NCBI GenBank assembly: GCA_037974335.1
Contig: CM075760.1
Location: 12,662,814 to 12,726,813, forward strand
Length of the DNA stretch: 64,000 nt
Direction: 5' to 3'
Source: Prionace glauca
Taxonomy: Eukaryota > Chordata > Chondrichthyes > Carcharhiniformes > Carcharhinidae
Under the pieces are notes generated by a model, which made no database searches, was not told where the DNA came from, and was given only the letters and a program-made list of their open reading frames with translations. This document shows positions 10,839-21,808 of the stretch, piece by piece; positions within the stretch are counted from its first letter, which is position 1, and the number at the start of each line of letters is the position of its first letter. Made by a program: the position numbers and the translations under genes.

Positions 10839-11657
10839 CAGATTAACTAAGCCCTACCCTGGTTTGATCTATCAAAATGCATCACCTCGCATTAAATTAA
10901 ATTCCATCTGTCAATCGTCAGCCCACTGGCCCAATTGATCAAGAACCCACTGCAATCCAAACTAACCTTCTTCACTGTCCACTAAGCCACTCACCTTGGT
11001 GTTATCTGCAAACTTAGTAATCATGCCTCCTAAATTCTCATCCAAATCATTAATACAAATGACAAATAACAGTGGACCCAGCACCGATCCCTGAGGCACA
11101 CCGCTGGTCACAGGCTTCCAGTTTGAAAAACAACTCTCTCCATCTACCCTCTGGTTTCTGTCATCAAGCTAATTTTGCATCCATTTAACTACCTCACATT
11201 GGATCCCGTGAGATTTAATCTTATGCAACAATCTACTATGTGATATCTTATCCAAGGCCTTGCTAATGTTCATGTAGACAACATCAACTGCACTGCTCTC
11301 ATTTACCTTCTTGGTTCCCTCTTCAAAAACCTCAAACTTTTGAGACATGATTTTCCACTCTCAAAGCCATGCTGACTGTCCCTAATGAGTCCTTGCTTCT
11401 CTAAATGCCTGTAGATTCTGTCTCTCAGAATACCTTCTACCAGCGTACCCACTACAGATGTGAGGCTCTTTAAAGTGCATCAAGGTAGAGAAATCCCCAG
11501 GGCCTAATGAAGTGTATCCCAGGACATTGTGGGAGGCTGGGGAGGAAATTGCAAGTCCCCCAGCAGAGATATTTGAACTGACATCCACAGGTGAGGTGCC
11601 TGAAGATTGGAGGGTGGCAAATATTGTGCCTTTGTTTAAAAACAGGGAAGCAAAGTT
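10839..11657 (-). mobile_element. CR1-B LINE, 5' part, with an internal inversion
   Basis: On the minus strand 11,458-10,839 encodes RT with [37 protein letters not shown] and KFADNTK. The adjoining 11,462-11,657 encodes the part of RT that should come just before (EKSPGPNEVYPRTLWEAGEE, GEVPEDWRVANIVPLF), but on the plus strand. The two blocks are adjacent in the protein, so the 5' segment has been flipped, as in 5' inversions formed during target-primed reverse transcription. Confidence 0.75.
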
Positions 11658-11781
11658 GTGAGACCGGCCAGTTAAGCAGAAAGAAACTCACTGACCCTCC
11701 CACTTCAACTGTCAGAGTGGACATATTTCAGTGCTGGATGTGATTAACAGCAGCAATAACAGCAGAATCCAATGATTGTAA

Positions 11782-12074
11782 TCAATTATGAACTCGCTGG
11801 TGTCTCAACAGGGTAGATGATTGAGTGAATCCTTTCCCACAGTCAGAGCAGGTGAATGGTCTCTCCCCAGTGTGGACTCGTTGGTGTCTTCTCAGGTTGG
11901 ACAAATCTCGGAACTGCTTCCCACAATCAGAGCAGGTGAATGGTCTCTCCCCAGTGTGAACTCGCTGGTGTTTTTGCAGAGTGGATGAATCTTTGAATTT
12001 CTTTGTGCACACTGTGCAGATGAACGGCTTCTCCTCAGTGTGAATTCGTTGGTGTGTCAGCAGATGGGTTGAAT
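11782..12074 (-). pseudogene. ZNF-B stranded C-terminal fingers
   Basis: On the minus strand it reads [16 protein letters not shown] (second half of a finger), then three complete fingers (FICTVC, FTCSDC, FTCSDC) ending HQRVHN-stop. These are the last fingers of ZNF-B, cut off by the CR1 insertion at 12,075-12,872. Joined to FKNS at 12,878 they would continue the finger and the frame, so the split is recent. The ZNF 3' UTR motif (GTTGTGAGACCGGCCAG) follows at about 11,655-11,675, where CR1-B sequence begins. Confidence 0.8.
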
Positions 12075-12875
12075 AACAGATAGGAATAACAGATGTTATT
12101 CGGTAGGAATAACAGATGTGTTGAGTATAGGGCTAACGGGAGGACTTTGAATAGTGTGGAGGAGCAGAGGGATCTAGGTGTATGTGTACATAGATCCCTG
12201 AAAGTTGGGAATCAAGTAGATAAAGTTGTTAAGAAGGCATACGGAGTTTTGGCGTTTATTGGTAGGGGGATTGAATTTAGGAGTCGTAGCGTCATGATGC
12301 AACTGTACACATCTCTGGTGCGGCCGCACTTGGAGTTTTGTGTGCAGTTCTGGTCCCCACATTACAAGAAGGATGTAGAGGCTTTGGAGAGGGTGCAGAG
12401 GAGGTTTACCAGGATGTTGCCTGGTATGGAGGGGAGATCCTATGAGGAGAGATTGAGAGATTTGGGGTTGTTTTCGCTGGAAAGAAGGCGGCTAAGAGGG
12501 GATCTCATTGAAACATATAAGATGATTAGAGGTTTAGACAGGGTAGATAGTGATAGCCTTTTTCCTAGGATGGAGAAAGCTAACACGAGGGGGCACGATT
12601 TTAAATTAAGGGGGGGTAGTTATAGGACAGATGTCAGGGGTAGGTTCTTTACCCAGAGGGTGGTGAGGGACTGGAATGCCCTGCCAGCTGCAGTTGTAAA
12701 TGCACCTAGTTTGGGGGCGTTTAAAAGATCTGTGGATAGGTTTATGGATGAAAAGGGATTGGTTTAGGCTAGTGGGTCATTGTTTTGTAACTGGTCGGCG
12801 CAACATCGTGGGCCGAAGGGCCTGTTCTGCGCTGTAATGTTCTATGTTCTATGTTCTATGTTCTATGTTCTATGA
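12075..12875 (+). mobile_element. CR1-type LINE 3' end inserted in ZNF-B
   Basis: It is 5'-truncated. A 224-residue open frame (12,093-12,767) encodes the RT C-terminal region: [55 protein letters not shown]. The 3' end is a run of TTCTATG units (12,839-12,874), the usual CR1 tail. A GAAT at both junctions may be a target duplication. The long intact frame and clean junctions suggest a young insertion. It is antisense to ZNF-B. Confidence 0.88.
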
Positions 12876-13538
12876 ATTTTTGAATCCCTTCCCACAGTCA
12901 GAACAGATGAATGACCTCTCCTCGGTGTGAACCTGTTGGTGTCGCATCAGGTTGGATAACCATCTAAACCTTCTCGCGCAGAGAGAGCAGCTGAATTGTT
13001 TCTGCTCAGTGTGAACTCGCTGGTGTGTCTGCAGGTTGGATGACTGAGTGAATCCCTTTCCACACTGAGAGCAGGTAAACGGCCTCTCCCCAGTGTGAGC
13101 TCGCTGGTGTGTCAGCAAATCGGATAACTGATTGAATCTCTTCCCACACTCAGAGCAGCTAAATGGCCTCTCCCCAGTGTGAATTCGCTGGTGTGTCTGC
13201 AGGTTGGATAACTGAGTGAATCCTTTCCCACACTCAGAGCAAGCAAATGGCCTCTCCCCAGAGTGAACTCGCTGATGTATCTTCAGGGTGGATGAATGTT
13301 TGAAACTTTTCCCACATGCTGTGCAGGTGAATGGCCTTTCCTTCATGTGAATTCGCTGGTGTGTCAGCAGGTGGGATGAATTTGTGAATCCCTTCCCACA
13401 ATCAGAGCAGGTAAACGGCCGCTCCCCGGTGTGAATACGTCGATGAGTTTCTAGTTTTGAGGGGGTTATGAATCTCTTTCCACAGTCCTCACATTTCCAC
13501 GGTTTCTCCGTGGTGTAGGTGTCCTCGTGTCTCTCCAT
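12870..13538 (-). CDS. C2H2 zinc-finger protein, 7 fingers, truncated by LINE (ZNF-B)
   Basis: Translation would start at ATG 13,538 ([16 protein letters not shown]) in context AACATGG. Seven complete fingers follow: WKCEDC, FTCSDC, FTCTAC, FACSEC, FSCSEC, FTCSQC, FSCSLC, joined by TGERP-type linkers, then an eighth that stops at FKNS, where TAG appears at the LINE junction. The protein is 222 residues; the uninterrupted gene had 11 fingers. Exon 2 starts at an acceptor (CTTCTTTTACAG) near 13,846. The first exon ends at a GTAAGT donor (14,634), and the CpG promoter is at 14.64-15.11 kb. Upstream of the ATG, decayed finger sequence is recognisable (LNQLHSLKKH). It may still make a 7-finger protein, or the transcript may end within the LINE. 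Confidence 0.75.
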   Translation of the reverse strand: MERHEDTYTTEKPWKCEDCGKRFITPSKLETHRRIHTGERPFTCSDCGKGFTNSSHLLTHQRIHMKERPFTCTACGKSFKHSSTLKIHQRVHSGERPFACSECGKGFTQLSNLQTHQRIHTGERPFSCSECGKRFNQLSDLLTHQRAHTGERPFTCSQCGKGFTQSSNLQTHQRVHTEQKQFSCSLCARRFRWLSNLMRHQQVHTEERSFICSDCGKGFKNS

Positions 13539-13977
13539 GTTCAACAATCAAATTAAGTTTCCGCACACAGGACACACATAGGGTCTTTCCCGGCTCCAAA
13601 TGGGAATGTTTCTTCAAGCTGTGTAACTGGTTAAGGCAGGAACAATCAGTTCAAAGTACGTGTGCTGATGCTTTTCTAGTCACACTGACAATTAATAACT
13701 GATAAAGCTGATAGAGCAGACAATTATTTCTCCATCTAGATTCAAAAGCCACTGATCTTCACTTTGCAATGAATCAACTGAATCTTTCAGATCCTGATGC
13801 AACGTTTGGTTTGAGATTTCTGGCTTAAATCCTCATTTCTAATATCTGTAAAAGAAGTTGACAAAAGTAATCAGCGTTAGTACAGGATAAACATTCAGAA
13901 CAGACAATTCTAGTTTCTCTGGAGCATTTTTTCCCCCTTTCATTCCCCAAAAGCTGTAAGTTTCCATCTCACACATT

Positions 13978-14330
13978 GAGAGGCAATTCCCTAGTGGTAT
14001 TATCGCTAGACTATTAATCCAAAATTCAGCTAATGTTTGGGGACCCAGGTTTGAATCCTGCCACGGCAAATGTAGAATTTGAATTCAGTACAAACATGTG
14101 GAATTAAGAATCTATTGATGATTGTGAAACTATTGTAGATTGTCGGAAAACCCCATCACTAATGCTTTTTAGGGAAGGAAATCTGCCATCCTCACCTGGC
14201 ATGGCCTACATGTGCCACCAAAGGTACAGTAATGTGCTGATTCACATTGGTTTACTGGGGCATTTCAGAGGGCAATCGGTTCAAGGGCACTGAGGGATGG
14301 GCAATAAATGCTGGCCAGCCAGCAATGATG
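13978..14330 (+). repeat. tRNA-derived SINE (family II), plus orientation
   Basis: The tRNA-like head with B box GGTTTGAATCCTGCC (14,049-14,063) is followed by the family body (CTGCCATCCTCACCTGG) and tail (GGGCAATAAATGCTGGCCAGCC). It lies in intron 1 of ZNF-B. Confidence 0.7.
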
Positions 14331-14440
14331 TGGAGATGCCGGCGTTGGACTGGGGTAAATACAGTCAGACAATTCACAAAACCAGGTTAAAAGTCCAACA
14401 GGTTCATTTGGTAGCAAAAGCCAGCGATGCTCATGTCTCA
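14326..14440 (-). mobile_element. Penelope-like element tail fragment
   Basis: On the minus strand it reads TTTTGCTACCAAATGAACC, GTTGGACTTTTAACCTGG, and CCCAGTCCAACGCCGGCATC, the tail shared with copies at 21.5, 23.9, 27.4, 42.2 and 45.4 kb. Only the end of the element is present. Confidence 0.65.
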
Positions 14441-14629
14441 TGAATGAAGAAAAAATAACTCTCCTTTCATTCTCATTCTGCTGGATATAATACTGAACCT
14501 CCACAGGCTGATTGACAGAGCTGGGCCAAACTTTCCAGAGTCTATAACCTCCCTAAATTCACTCCCGTTCCCTTTCGTTGCAGCAAGTCAACAATTCCCC
14601 CAGAATGAGAAGAAATAGAAAGTATTTTA

Positions 14630-15110
14630 CTTACAGATGTTGGCCTCTTTTAGGTATGGCTTGTTATCCAACTGACCAACAAAAGAGGACATTTCAGTCT
14701 GTCTGAAGTTCAATCTGCATTGTCACAAAGGTCGCGCTCTGATTGGCTGGAGGGCCACAGTCCTTCCGGTCCTCCAATTCTTCCCATTGGTCAACAATTC
14801 AACGTGAAGGTCAGAGGGTGGGCTCTCCCCCGGAACATGCGCAGCTCCCCCTCTCCCTGGACATGCGCAGTCCAGGGCCGTGGGGGAGATCACCGAGCGG
14901 CTTCTCTCTCTGGCCGGAGCCGACAGCCGCTTGTCTGGAAACCTTGGCTCGAGGAGGGGGAGGGGAGCAATAGGTGGGGGCGGGGCTCCCGGGTCAGCGC
15001 AGGCCTCGGCCTGCGCACAGGGACCCGCAGCCGTCACCGCGGAGCAGTGATTCCTATTGGTTGTTTCAGTGATGACTCCGTTGTGACGTCACAAAGCGGA
15101 AGTTGGCCAG
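14630..15110 (-). promoter_or_regulatory. CpG promoter and exon 1 of ZNF-B, probably bidirectional
   Basis: On the minus side a first exon ends at donor GTAAGT (14,634-14,629). The core has ATTGG (14,742-14,746), the inverted repeat at 14,749-14,775 and ATTGG (14,786-14,790). Further right are ACATGCGCAG sites, one GC-box unit (about 14,965-14,985), CCTATTGG, a CRE (TGACGTCA, 15,084-15,091) and GCGGAAGTTGGCCA. The right part is homologous to the plus-strand start region of ZNF-E and to that at 38.4 kb, so a plus-strand partner probably once existed here; no finger exon remains on that side. Confidence 0.8.
14749..14775. promoter_or_regulatory. Inverted-repeat promoter element, copy 1
   Basis: GGAGGGCC, 11-base spacer, GGTCCTCC, with a CCAAT box directly to the left. 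One of six copies of the motif in five ZNF promoters. The binding factor is unknown. Confidence 0.7.
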
Positions 15111-15114
15111 TGAT

Positions 15115-15425
15115 GATGTAATTTAAACAATGTCTGAGGTCACCACTTGTTGCTCAGATCCCCTTTTCAGCCCAGTGCAACTTGGAGCACACTGTTAATT
15201 CACCGGCTGCTGGGTTACAGGTCCCTCACAGCTCTTACCACAAGTTCATGATGAAATAATTTAAATAATGCCTGAAAACATTTTACTACTTGCTCTGACC
15301 CCTTTTTCAGTGCAGTGCTATTTGGAGTATACTATCAGTGCATTGACTCTTGGGTTGCAAATCCTTACAGTTCTTATCACAAATTTATGATGAAATAATT
15401 TAAACAATGCCTGAAAACACTTCTT
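15115..15425. repeat. Tandem duplication, two units of about 140-160 bases
   Basis: GATGTAATTTAAACAATGTC ... GATGAAATAATTTAAATAATGCC ... GATGAAATAATTTAAACAATGCC marks the unit borders; each unit contains a TTTTCAG...CAGTGC block. The second unit is also in the inverted copy near 31,450-31,575. Confidence 0.65.
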
Positions 15426-16460
15426 CTTCATCAACTATCTACCACTGTTTGTTGATTGATTACAGCTTCGGGTATCTCAATCGCTGAACACCAGCCAGTC
15501 CTGGAATAAGTTTAATTCTAACTCATTCTAAGTAAATATTCTCACCCGGCCCTCTGTTGAGACTAAGCAGCTTTAATGGTTCATTGTAGCACAAACTCAG
15601 CAGTCATAGGAATGTGGTCAAGATAGTCCAGTCTCATCAAGCCTCACATTCAATCTGCAGTCCTTCAGTTATGACAGTATATGTGCCTGTATGTATTGGC
15701 TATTGTCAATCCCGACACTGCCAGTTTGAACGACTACAATGCGTGAGATGTAAATACACCCACCGTGTTGTTAGGGAGGCATTTCCAGCCACACATTCCA
15801 GATTTCCTCTGGACTATAGGTGGATACCAGATTGATACATTTCATTCAACCACACCCAAGCTGAGTTATTCAAATCTCTTTATTGTACAGAACAATATAT
15901 TCACAATATCTTTAACACAGAATTTGAACATTCCAGTTTTGATTTCAAGTATTAAGATATTCTGTTAGTTTTTTTTATTGTCGATGTCAGGCCTCTGTTG
16001 TTCTCCTTGGAGCAAAGGAGGTTGAGGGGAGATTTGATAGAGGTGGACAAAATTCTAACAGGTTTAGATAAGGTGGACAAAGAAAAGCTGTTCCTATTAG
16101 CTGATGGGAAAAGGACGGGGTGGGGGTGGGGGTTGGGAGGCTGGGAACACAGATTTAAGGTTTTGGATCAGAGATACTGGGGAGGATGTGAGGAAGAATA
16201 TTTTGATACAGTGAATTGTAATGACCTGGAACTCACTGCCTATGAGAGAGGAGGAAGTGGAGACAATAAACAATTACAAAGGAAATTGGATGGGCATTTG
16301 GGGGGTTTGAAACAGAAATGCTGACTAAGTATCTCTGAACTTCCTAATACCCTGTCACTCTGTGATCCTTGTGAAATTTGAAACCAGGTGTTCGCAACAA
16401 GACTCAAAGAGCATCAGCTCACTGGAGGCAAAGTTGTGAGACCGGCCAGTCCAGCAGAAG
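15290..16460. repeat. Inverted segmental duplication arm, 3' flank of ZNF-C
   Basis: The sequence matches the reverse complement of 30,430-31,575 (3' flank of ZNF-E). Shared landmarks are the GGTCAAGATAGTCCAG block, the CACACCCAAGCTGAGTTAT block and the ATTGTCGATGTCAGGC block. An old CR1 3' fragment (about 15,985-16,330, plus) is present in both arms (30,555-30,905, minus), so it predates the duplication. Confidence 0.8.
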
Positions 16461-16690
16461 GTTGTGAATCTGTGGAATTCCCTGCACAGTGAGCAGTTGA
16501 GGCTACCTCATTGAATGCTTTTAAGGCAAGGATAGATGAGATTTTAACAGTAAAGGGATTAAGGGCTATGCTGAGCAGGCAGGTAAGTGGAGTTGAGTCC
16601 ACAAAAAGAACAGCCATGATCTTATTGAATGGCACAGCAGGCTCGAGGGGCCAGATGGCCCACTCCTGCTCCTAGTTCTTATGTTCTTAA
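16461..16690 (+). mobile_element. CR1-A 3' fragment in ZNF-C 3' UTR
   Basis: It has the typical CR1-A end (AATTCCCTGCACAGTGAG ... CATGATCTTATTGAATGG ... TTCTTATGTTCTT). It interrupts the ZNF 3' UTR motif between CCAGTCCAGCAGAA and AGTCACCCTCTGCCCC. The homologous site at 30.46 kb is empty, so it inserted after the C/E duplication. Confidence 0.8.
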
Positions 16691-16799
16691 AGTCACCCTC
16701 TGCCCCTCCCCAGTGACCAACTGTAAGAATGAAAAAAAAGCAGCCCTTGACATAAGACAGCAGAAACAATAACTGCAGAATCCCACCCCTGGAATCACT

Positions 16800-17294
<495 letters not shown>

Positions 17295-18041
17295 TCACTG
17301 GTGTCTCCGCAGATGGGATAACACAGTGAATCCAGTTCCACACTGAGAGCAGGTGAACGGTCTCTCCCCAGTGTGAGTTCGCTGGTGTTTCTGCAAAGTG
17401 GATAATCGAGTGAATCCCTTTCCACACTGAGAGCAGGTGAATGGCCTCTCCCCAGTGTGAACTTGCTGGTGTCTCTGCAAGTGGGACAACTGAATGAATC
17501 TCTCTCCACACTGAGAGCAGGTGAATGGCCTGTCCCCAGTGTGAACTTGCTGGTGTCTCTGCAAGTGGGACAACTGAATGAATCTCTCTCCACACTGAGA
17601 GCAGGTGAACGGCCTCTCCCCAGTGTGAACTCTTTTATGTATCTGCAGGCTGGATGAGTCAATGAATCTCTTCCCACACTGACAGCAGATGAATGGCTTC
17701 TCCCCAGTGTGAATTCGCTGGTGTCTCCGCAGTTGGAATAGCACAGTGAATCCCTTTCCACACTGAGAGCAGGTGAACGGTCTCTCCCCAGTGTGAACTC
17801 GCTGGTGTCTCTGCAAAGTGGATAATCGAGGGAATCCCTTTCCACACTGAAAGCAGGTGAATGGCCTCTCCCCAGTGTGAACTTGCTGGTGTCTCTGCAA
17901 GTGGAATAACTGGTTGAATCCCTTCCCACACTGAGAGCAGGTGAATGGTCTCTCTTCAGTGTGGATGCGCCGATGAGCATCCAGCAGAGATGGGGCTCTG
18001 TATCTCTTCCCACAGTCTGCACATTTCCATGGTTTCTCCAT
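17295..18041 (-). CDS. C2H2 zinc-finger protein, 8 fingers, premature stop (ZNF-C)
   Basis: The start is ATG 18,041 ([14 protein letters not shown]) in the strong context CACCATGG. Eight complete fingers follow ([40 protein letters not shown] twice with identical helices, [10 protein letters not shown]), then a ninth that ends at HQ-stop. The stop is TGA where sister fingers have CGA (HQR). Predicted length is 248 residues. Exon 2 begins at an acceptor (TTTTACAG) at 18,370. The first-exon region at 18.77-18.84 kb matches that of ZNF-E but has no GT at either donor position and no CpG promoter, so expression is doubtful. Closest relatives in the window are E and D. Coding status uncertain. Confidence 0.7.
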   Translation of the reverse strand: MEKPWKCADCGKRYRAPSLLDAHRRIHTEERPFTCSQCGKGFNQLFHLQRHQQVHTGERPFTCFQCGKGFPRLSTLQRHQRVHTGERPFTCSQCGKGFTVLFQLRRHQRIHTGEKPFICCQCGKRFIDSSSLQIHKRVHTGERPFTCSQCGERFIQLSHLQRHQQVHTGDRPFTCSQCGERFIQLSHLQRHQQVHTGERPFTCSQCGKGFTRLSTLQKHQRTHTGERPFTCSQCGTGFTVLSHLRRHQ

Positions 18042-18840
18042 GGTGCAGGTGTCCTTGCCTCTCCCTTGGGTGGACAATCAGGTGAAGCCTCGCCCACACA
18101 CAATATGTGTACAGTCTCTCCCCACTGTGAATGGTGTTATATTTATTCAGGCTGTGTAACTGTTTAAAGCTCTTCAGTCAGTGCTCTGGAACACATTCAC
18201 TTGAATTTGGCAGTGTGTTGATGCTTTTCCAGTCACACTGATGTTTGAAATCTTTTCAAATCTCTTTCCGGATTCAATGGCCGATGATATTCAGATCCTG
18301 AGGAATATGACTCTGCCAGGTCTAGATGTGACGTTTGAGATTACAGCCTGTGATTCCTCTTTCAATATCCTGTAAAACAAACTGATACAAGTCATCGGTG
18401 TCAGTACAAGATAGAAATTCAGAACAATTCTAGTTTCTATGCAATTTTTTTTCCCCTCTCATTCCCCAAAAGCTGTAAATCTCCATCCCACACACTCTCC
18501 CTCCATTCTCACTCTGCTGGATCTAATATTCGCCCTCCCAATTCTCCTGAAGGTGCTGATTGACAGATCCATGCTCAATCAGGCTCACTGCTTCCTGTCC
18601 TGGAGACTCACAGCTGAAAATCTCCATGCAGGCTGCCAGACAGATACATGCCCATATGACTGGACTGAAAATGTGTGGAATATACAGACTGGATTCACTT
18701 CCTTTCCCTTCAGTTGCTGCAAGTCCCCAATTTTCCCCAGAATGGGAAAAGAAATGGAAAGGGGGAAACATTGATTTCCTCCCAGATGTTGCACTGAGGA
18801 GGAAGTTTCACTCTGAAGCTCATTGACTGACTTCTGCATT
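18042..18840 (-). other. 5' region of ZNF-C (exon 2 leader, intron, exon 1 remnant)
   Basis: On the minus strand it matches the plus-strand 5' region of ZNF-E: exon-1 block AACATCTGGGAGGAAATCAA, intron, then acceptor and the conserved untranslated leader. Homology ends at 18,840, just before the CRE block would appear, so the promoter was left out of the duplicated segment or later lost. Confidence 0.65.
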
Positions 18841-19695
18841 ATAACACTTTCTCAAAGACATTGACATCCTTTGCTCCCTCAGCTTGACACATTTATTTGT
18901 CTGGCTAAAAGGATGGTCTCTTTCCTAATGTTCACAATTAAAGGGCTGGTTTCCCTCGAAGATGGCTGACATTTAAGAGAATAATAAATTATTAGAGGAC
19001 AGAGATATGCCGAGTGTTGTTGATATTGTGGATCTGATATACTATTTATGGTTCTGTAACAAAGTACATTTAGTATTTCTCATCTTGTAAAGAGGCACTG
19101 TAGCTCTGTATGTTTCCACTCATCGAGTCATTACAGCACAGAAGAAATCCATTCAGTAACTCAAGTCCATGCTGACTTCTGTCGAACAATCCAGTGAGTC
19201 CCATTCCCCTTCTATATTCCCTTTCCCCTGCAAGTTTATGTCCTTCATGTGCCCATCTCATTTCTGAAATATATTAAAGGGGACAGTATACTAATATAGG
19301 ACAGAGACGTGTCTGATATTTTTATACGGCAGAGTTTAGATATATTATTTATGGCTCTGTAATAAAATGCACATATCTGGTTGTGTAACATTGGACTGGA
19401 GTGACATTATATATTTGGACAAATCTCTTCCCTCAGAGAATTGTTAGTATCTGGCTTCCTCTCCATGGGGACCAGTGGAGGCATTGAATATCTTCAAGGA
19501 TGAGTTAGACAGTTTTTGAATGACAAGGGAGTCAAGACTTATTGGAAGAGGCTGGAAAATGGAGAGAAAGCTCCGATGAGGAAGGATTTCTTCACTCAAG
19601 GATGTGGTGAAGTTTTGGATCCCTTTTTTGCAAATCCTTCCACGACATAATTGTTTCCTATTTCCAGTCACACAAGTGTTTGGATCTTTATCTAC
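18841..19695. other. Intergenic stretch with repeat fragments
   Basis: An imperfect duplication (AGGACAGAGATATG at 18,998 and AGGACAGAGACGTG at 19,298) flanks a short SINE/LINE-like fragment (19,120-19,260, TTACAGCACAGAAG). A CR1 3' fragment (about 19,430-19,640) follows. No gene seen. Confidence 0.45.
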
Positions 19696-19699
19696 AAAC

Positions 19700-19935
19700 A
19701 TACTTACTTTCAGGTTCTAATGAATGGAGTGGACTCTGTCAGGTTTTGATCTGATGTCTGGTTTGAGTTTGCCTTCAAATTTTGTCATCAAATTTCCTGT
19801 AAAAGAGATCACCACCGTCAGTCAAGAATGGAAATTAAGCGAGGAACGTTTCTCTTGGGGTTGAGTTTTCTGTGTGTAAATCCTCCCCCTCTAACTCCCT
19901 GTAAAAGGAGGTTCCAAACAAAGTCCATCCCTGTC
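19700..19935 (-). pseudogene. Orphan ZNF 5' leader exons, two tandem copies
   Basis: On the minus strand two acceptor-plus-leader units occur: CCTTTTACAG near 19,905 and TCTTTTACAG near 19,795, each followed by the conserved leader (second copy: CAGACATCAGATC, CTGACAGAGTCCACTCC). No finger array follows before ZNF-C's own leader. They lie left of the 20-kb promoter and are probably relics of a lost ZNF gene. Confidence 0.55.
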
Positions 19936-19969
19936 AGTCCAGGATAGAAATTCACAACATTCTCTCCTC

Positions 19970-20340
19970 CTGCTGGCAGGGAGCACCGCGCATGCGCAGC
20001 GCTTCCCTCAGGATGACAGCCGTTAACTCGGGGCCTCCAACTCCGGCATCTGTGCTCGCGGTCCCCAATGGGACGAAGGCGGCCCCCAGCAGTTATTACT
20101 CGGTGTTTCCCGTCTCCACTGGGTGCTGATGAAGCCTCCCCACCCACCCCACCGCCTCCATTACCCTCCAGAATCAGCCGTTTCCCTGGAAACCCGGAGC
20201 CGATAAATAAAACCACCTTCCCGCGAGCGCAGCAGCAACACCCACTGCGCATGCGTTTCAGATCTACAGTGCGCATGCGCGAACTCTGTTCCGGGGCGAG
20301 GTCATATTCTGGTTCCCTGTGAATGCTGGGTAAGATAGCC
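19970..20340. promoter_or_regulatory. Orphan CpG promoter with NRF1-type sites
   Basis: It contains CGCGCATGCGCAGCGC (about 19,987), TGCGCATGCG (about 20,248) and GTGCGCATGCGCGA (about 20,270), all NRF1-like. ZNF leader exons lie on both sides (19.7-19.9 kb minus, 20.5 kb plus), so it was probably bidirectional. The inverted repeat seen in other ZNF promoters is absent. Confidence 0.65.
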
Positions 20341-20499
20341 ACCATTGAAGGGTGCTATTGCATCAAAATAATCATGTTTTGTGATTCAATTACGATTGAA
20401 GCTGAAGCACCAAGGTATAAAAGTTAAATAACTACCGCAGCAGCTGGTGTCAACAGGCACCACAGCTCTGTCCTGAGTTTAGTTAGTTGCGAAACAAGC

Positions 20500-20760
20500 G
20501 TCTACACCTGAAGATGAACTTCTATCCTGGACTGACAGTGATGGTTTCTGTAAATTTACAGGGTACTGGAAGTGGAGAATTGACAGACGGGAAACACAAA
20601 TCAAACATCACATTGTGATCTGACTGGGTCATTCAACACAACAGGACCTGAATATCAGCAGAATCTGAATGTGGAATGTTAAAGGTTTGTTGATTATGTC
20701 AGAGAGCAAATTTCAGGTCTTTCTGTGACTGGAAAAGCCCAGAGATTCACAAATCCTGGT
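20500..20760 (+). pseudogene. Orphan ZNF 5' leader exon, plus strand
   Basis: TCTATCCTGGACTGACAGTG, an acceptor (TTTACAG near 20,560) and a leader with TCAAACATCACATTGTGATC and GACCTGAATATCAGCAG match the leaders of D and E. At about 20,760 it changes into CR1-like sequence, so the finger exon is gone. Confidence 0.6.
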
Positions 20761-20885
20761 TAAGAAGCACCTCCACTCAGGATGGTAGAGGTTTGGAACT
20801 CTGTCCTACAGAAGGCAGTTGATGCTAAATTAGTTGCTACCTTTAAATCTTGAGATAGATAAATTTTTGTCAAACCCTCTTCAAC
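20761..20885 (+). mobile_element. CR1 3' fragment
   Basis: AGAGGTTTGGAACTCTGTCC ... GCAGTTGATGCTAAATTAGT resembles the end of CR1 ORF2. It cuts off the leader exon to its left. Confidence 0.55.
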
Positions 20886-21185
20886 CCCTCTCCAACTCCC
20901 CCTCAGCCCCGTACCCCCCTCACTGCCCAGACCCCCTTCACTGCCCAAACCCTCTCCAATTCCCCTCCAAAATCCCTCTCAGCTCCATACACCCCATCAC
21001 TGCCCAAACCCTCTTCAATCCCCCTCCAAATCCCTCTCAGCCCCGGACCCCCATCACTGCCCAAACCCTCCTCACTGTCCAAACCCTCGTCAATTCCCCT
21101 CCAAAATCCCTCTCAGCCCCATACCCCCCACTGCCCAAACCCTCTTCAATCCCCCTCCAAATCTCTCTCAACCGTTCAAAATAAA
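20870..21185. repeat. C-rich minisatellite
   Basis: A repeated unit with CCCTCTCAGCCCC..., CACTGCCCAAACCCTC and CAATCCCCCTCCAAA occurs about four times with a period near 60-75 bases. The proline/serine-rich open frames over it are composition only. Confidence 0.7.
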
Positions 21186-21460
21186 ACCTCACAATCAAAA
21201 GAGAAATGAGAGAGGGAGAGCACGAAAATCCACACTCCCATCCTGAAGTGGCTGCTGCACAGTTTATTGAACCACTGAATCCAGCCACTTAAACCCTGTT
21301 GGGGAATGCAAAAGGGCTCCTGAGAATTAGTCCTTGAAGTGAGGCCTGGTCACAGAGGCTGCATTATACCTCAGCTAGAAAGAACAAATCTCCCTCTCCC
21401 CAGTTAACAAGAACAATCCTCTCCATCCACACCCACAAATCCCAGCGCCCTGTCTAAAAA

Positions 21461-21808
21461 CACAGTAAAAAGTCTGACAACACCAGGTTTTAGTCCAACC
21501 GATTTATTTGATAATATTCTCACAAGCTTTCGAGGGGGCTGCCTCTTCGTCAGGTGAATGGAGAGTTCTGACCTCAGACAGACAAAGCATATAAAGCACA
21601 GACAGTTGCTGATTAGAATGCGAATCCTTACACCTAACCTGCTGTTCAAGTCTTAAAGTGGCTGATAATGTGAGTGGAAGGAGCACTGATCACAGTTTAA
21701 AGAGATGTGCATTGTCTCCAGACAGTACAGTAAGTGAGGTTTTGCAAACCCAGGCAAGTCACGGGGGTTACAGATAGTGCGACATGAACCCAAGATCCCT
21801 GTTGACTT
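21461..21808 (-). mobile_element. Penelope-like element 3' part (PLE-1)
   Basis: The minus strand starts with the C-terminus shared with the 27-kb copy (NRDLGFMSHYL-stop at about 21,770-21,805). It then runs through a non-coding tail with a hammerhead-like motif to the AAATAAATCGGTTGGAC end. It is nearly identical to PLE-2 at 23.3 kb, in inverted orientation. Confidence 0.7.
21526..21553 (-). ncRNA. Hammerhead-ribozyme-like motif in PLE-1
   Basis: CTGACGA, a hairpin with GAGG/CCTC arms, then GAAA, in the order of the hammerhead core. Hammerhead ribozymes are known in Penelope-like elements. Self-cleavage is not shown. Confidence 0.5.
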
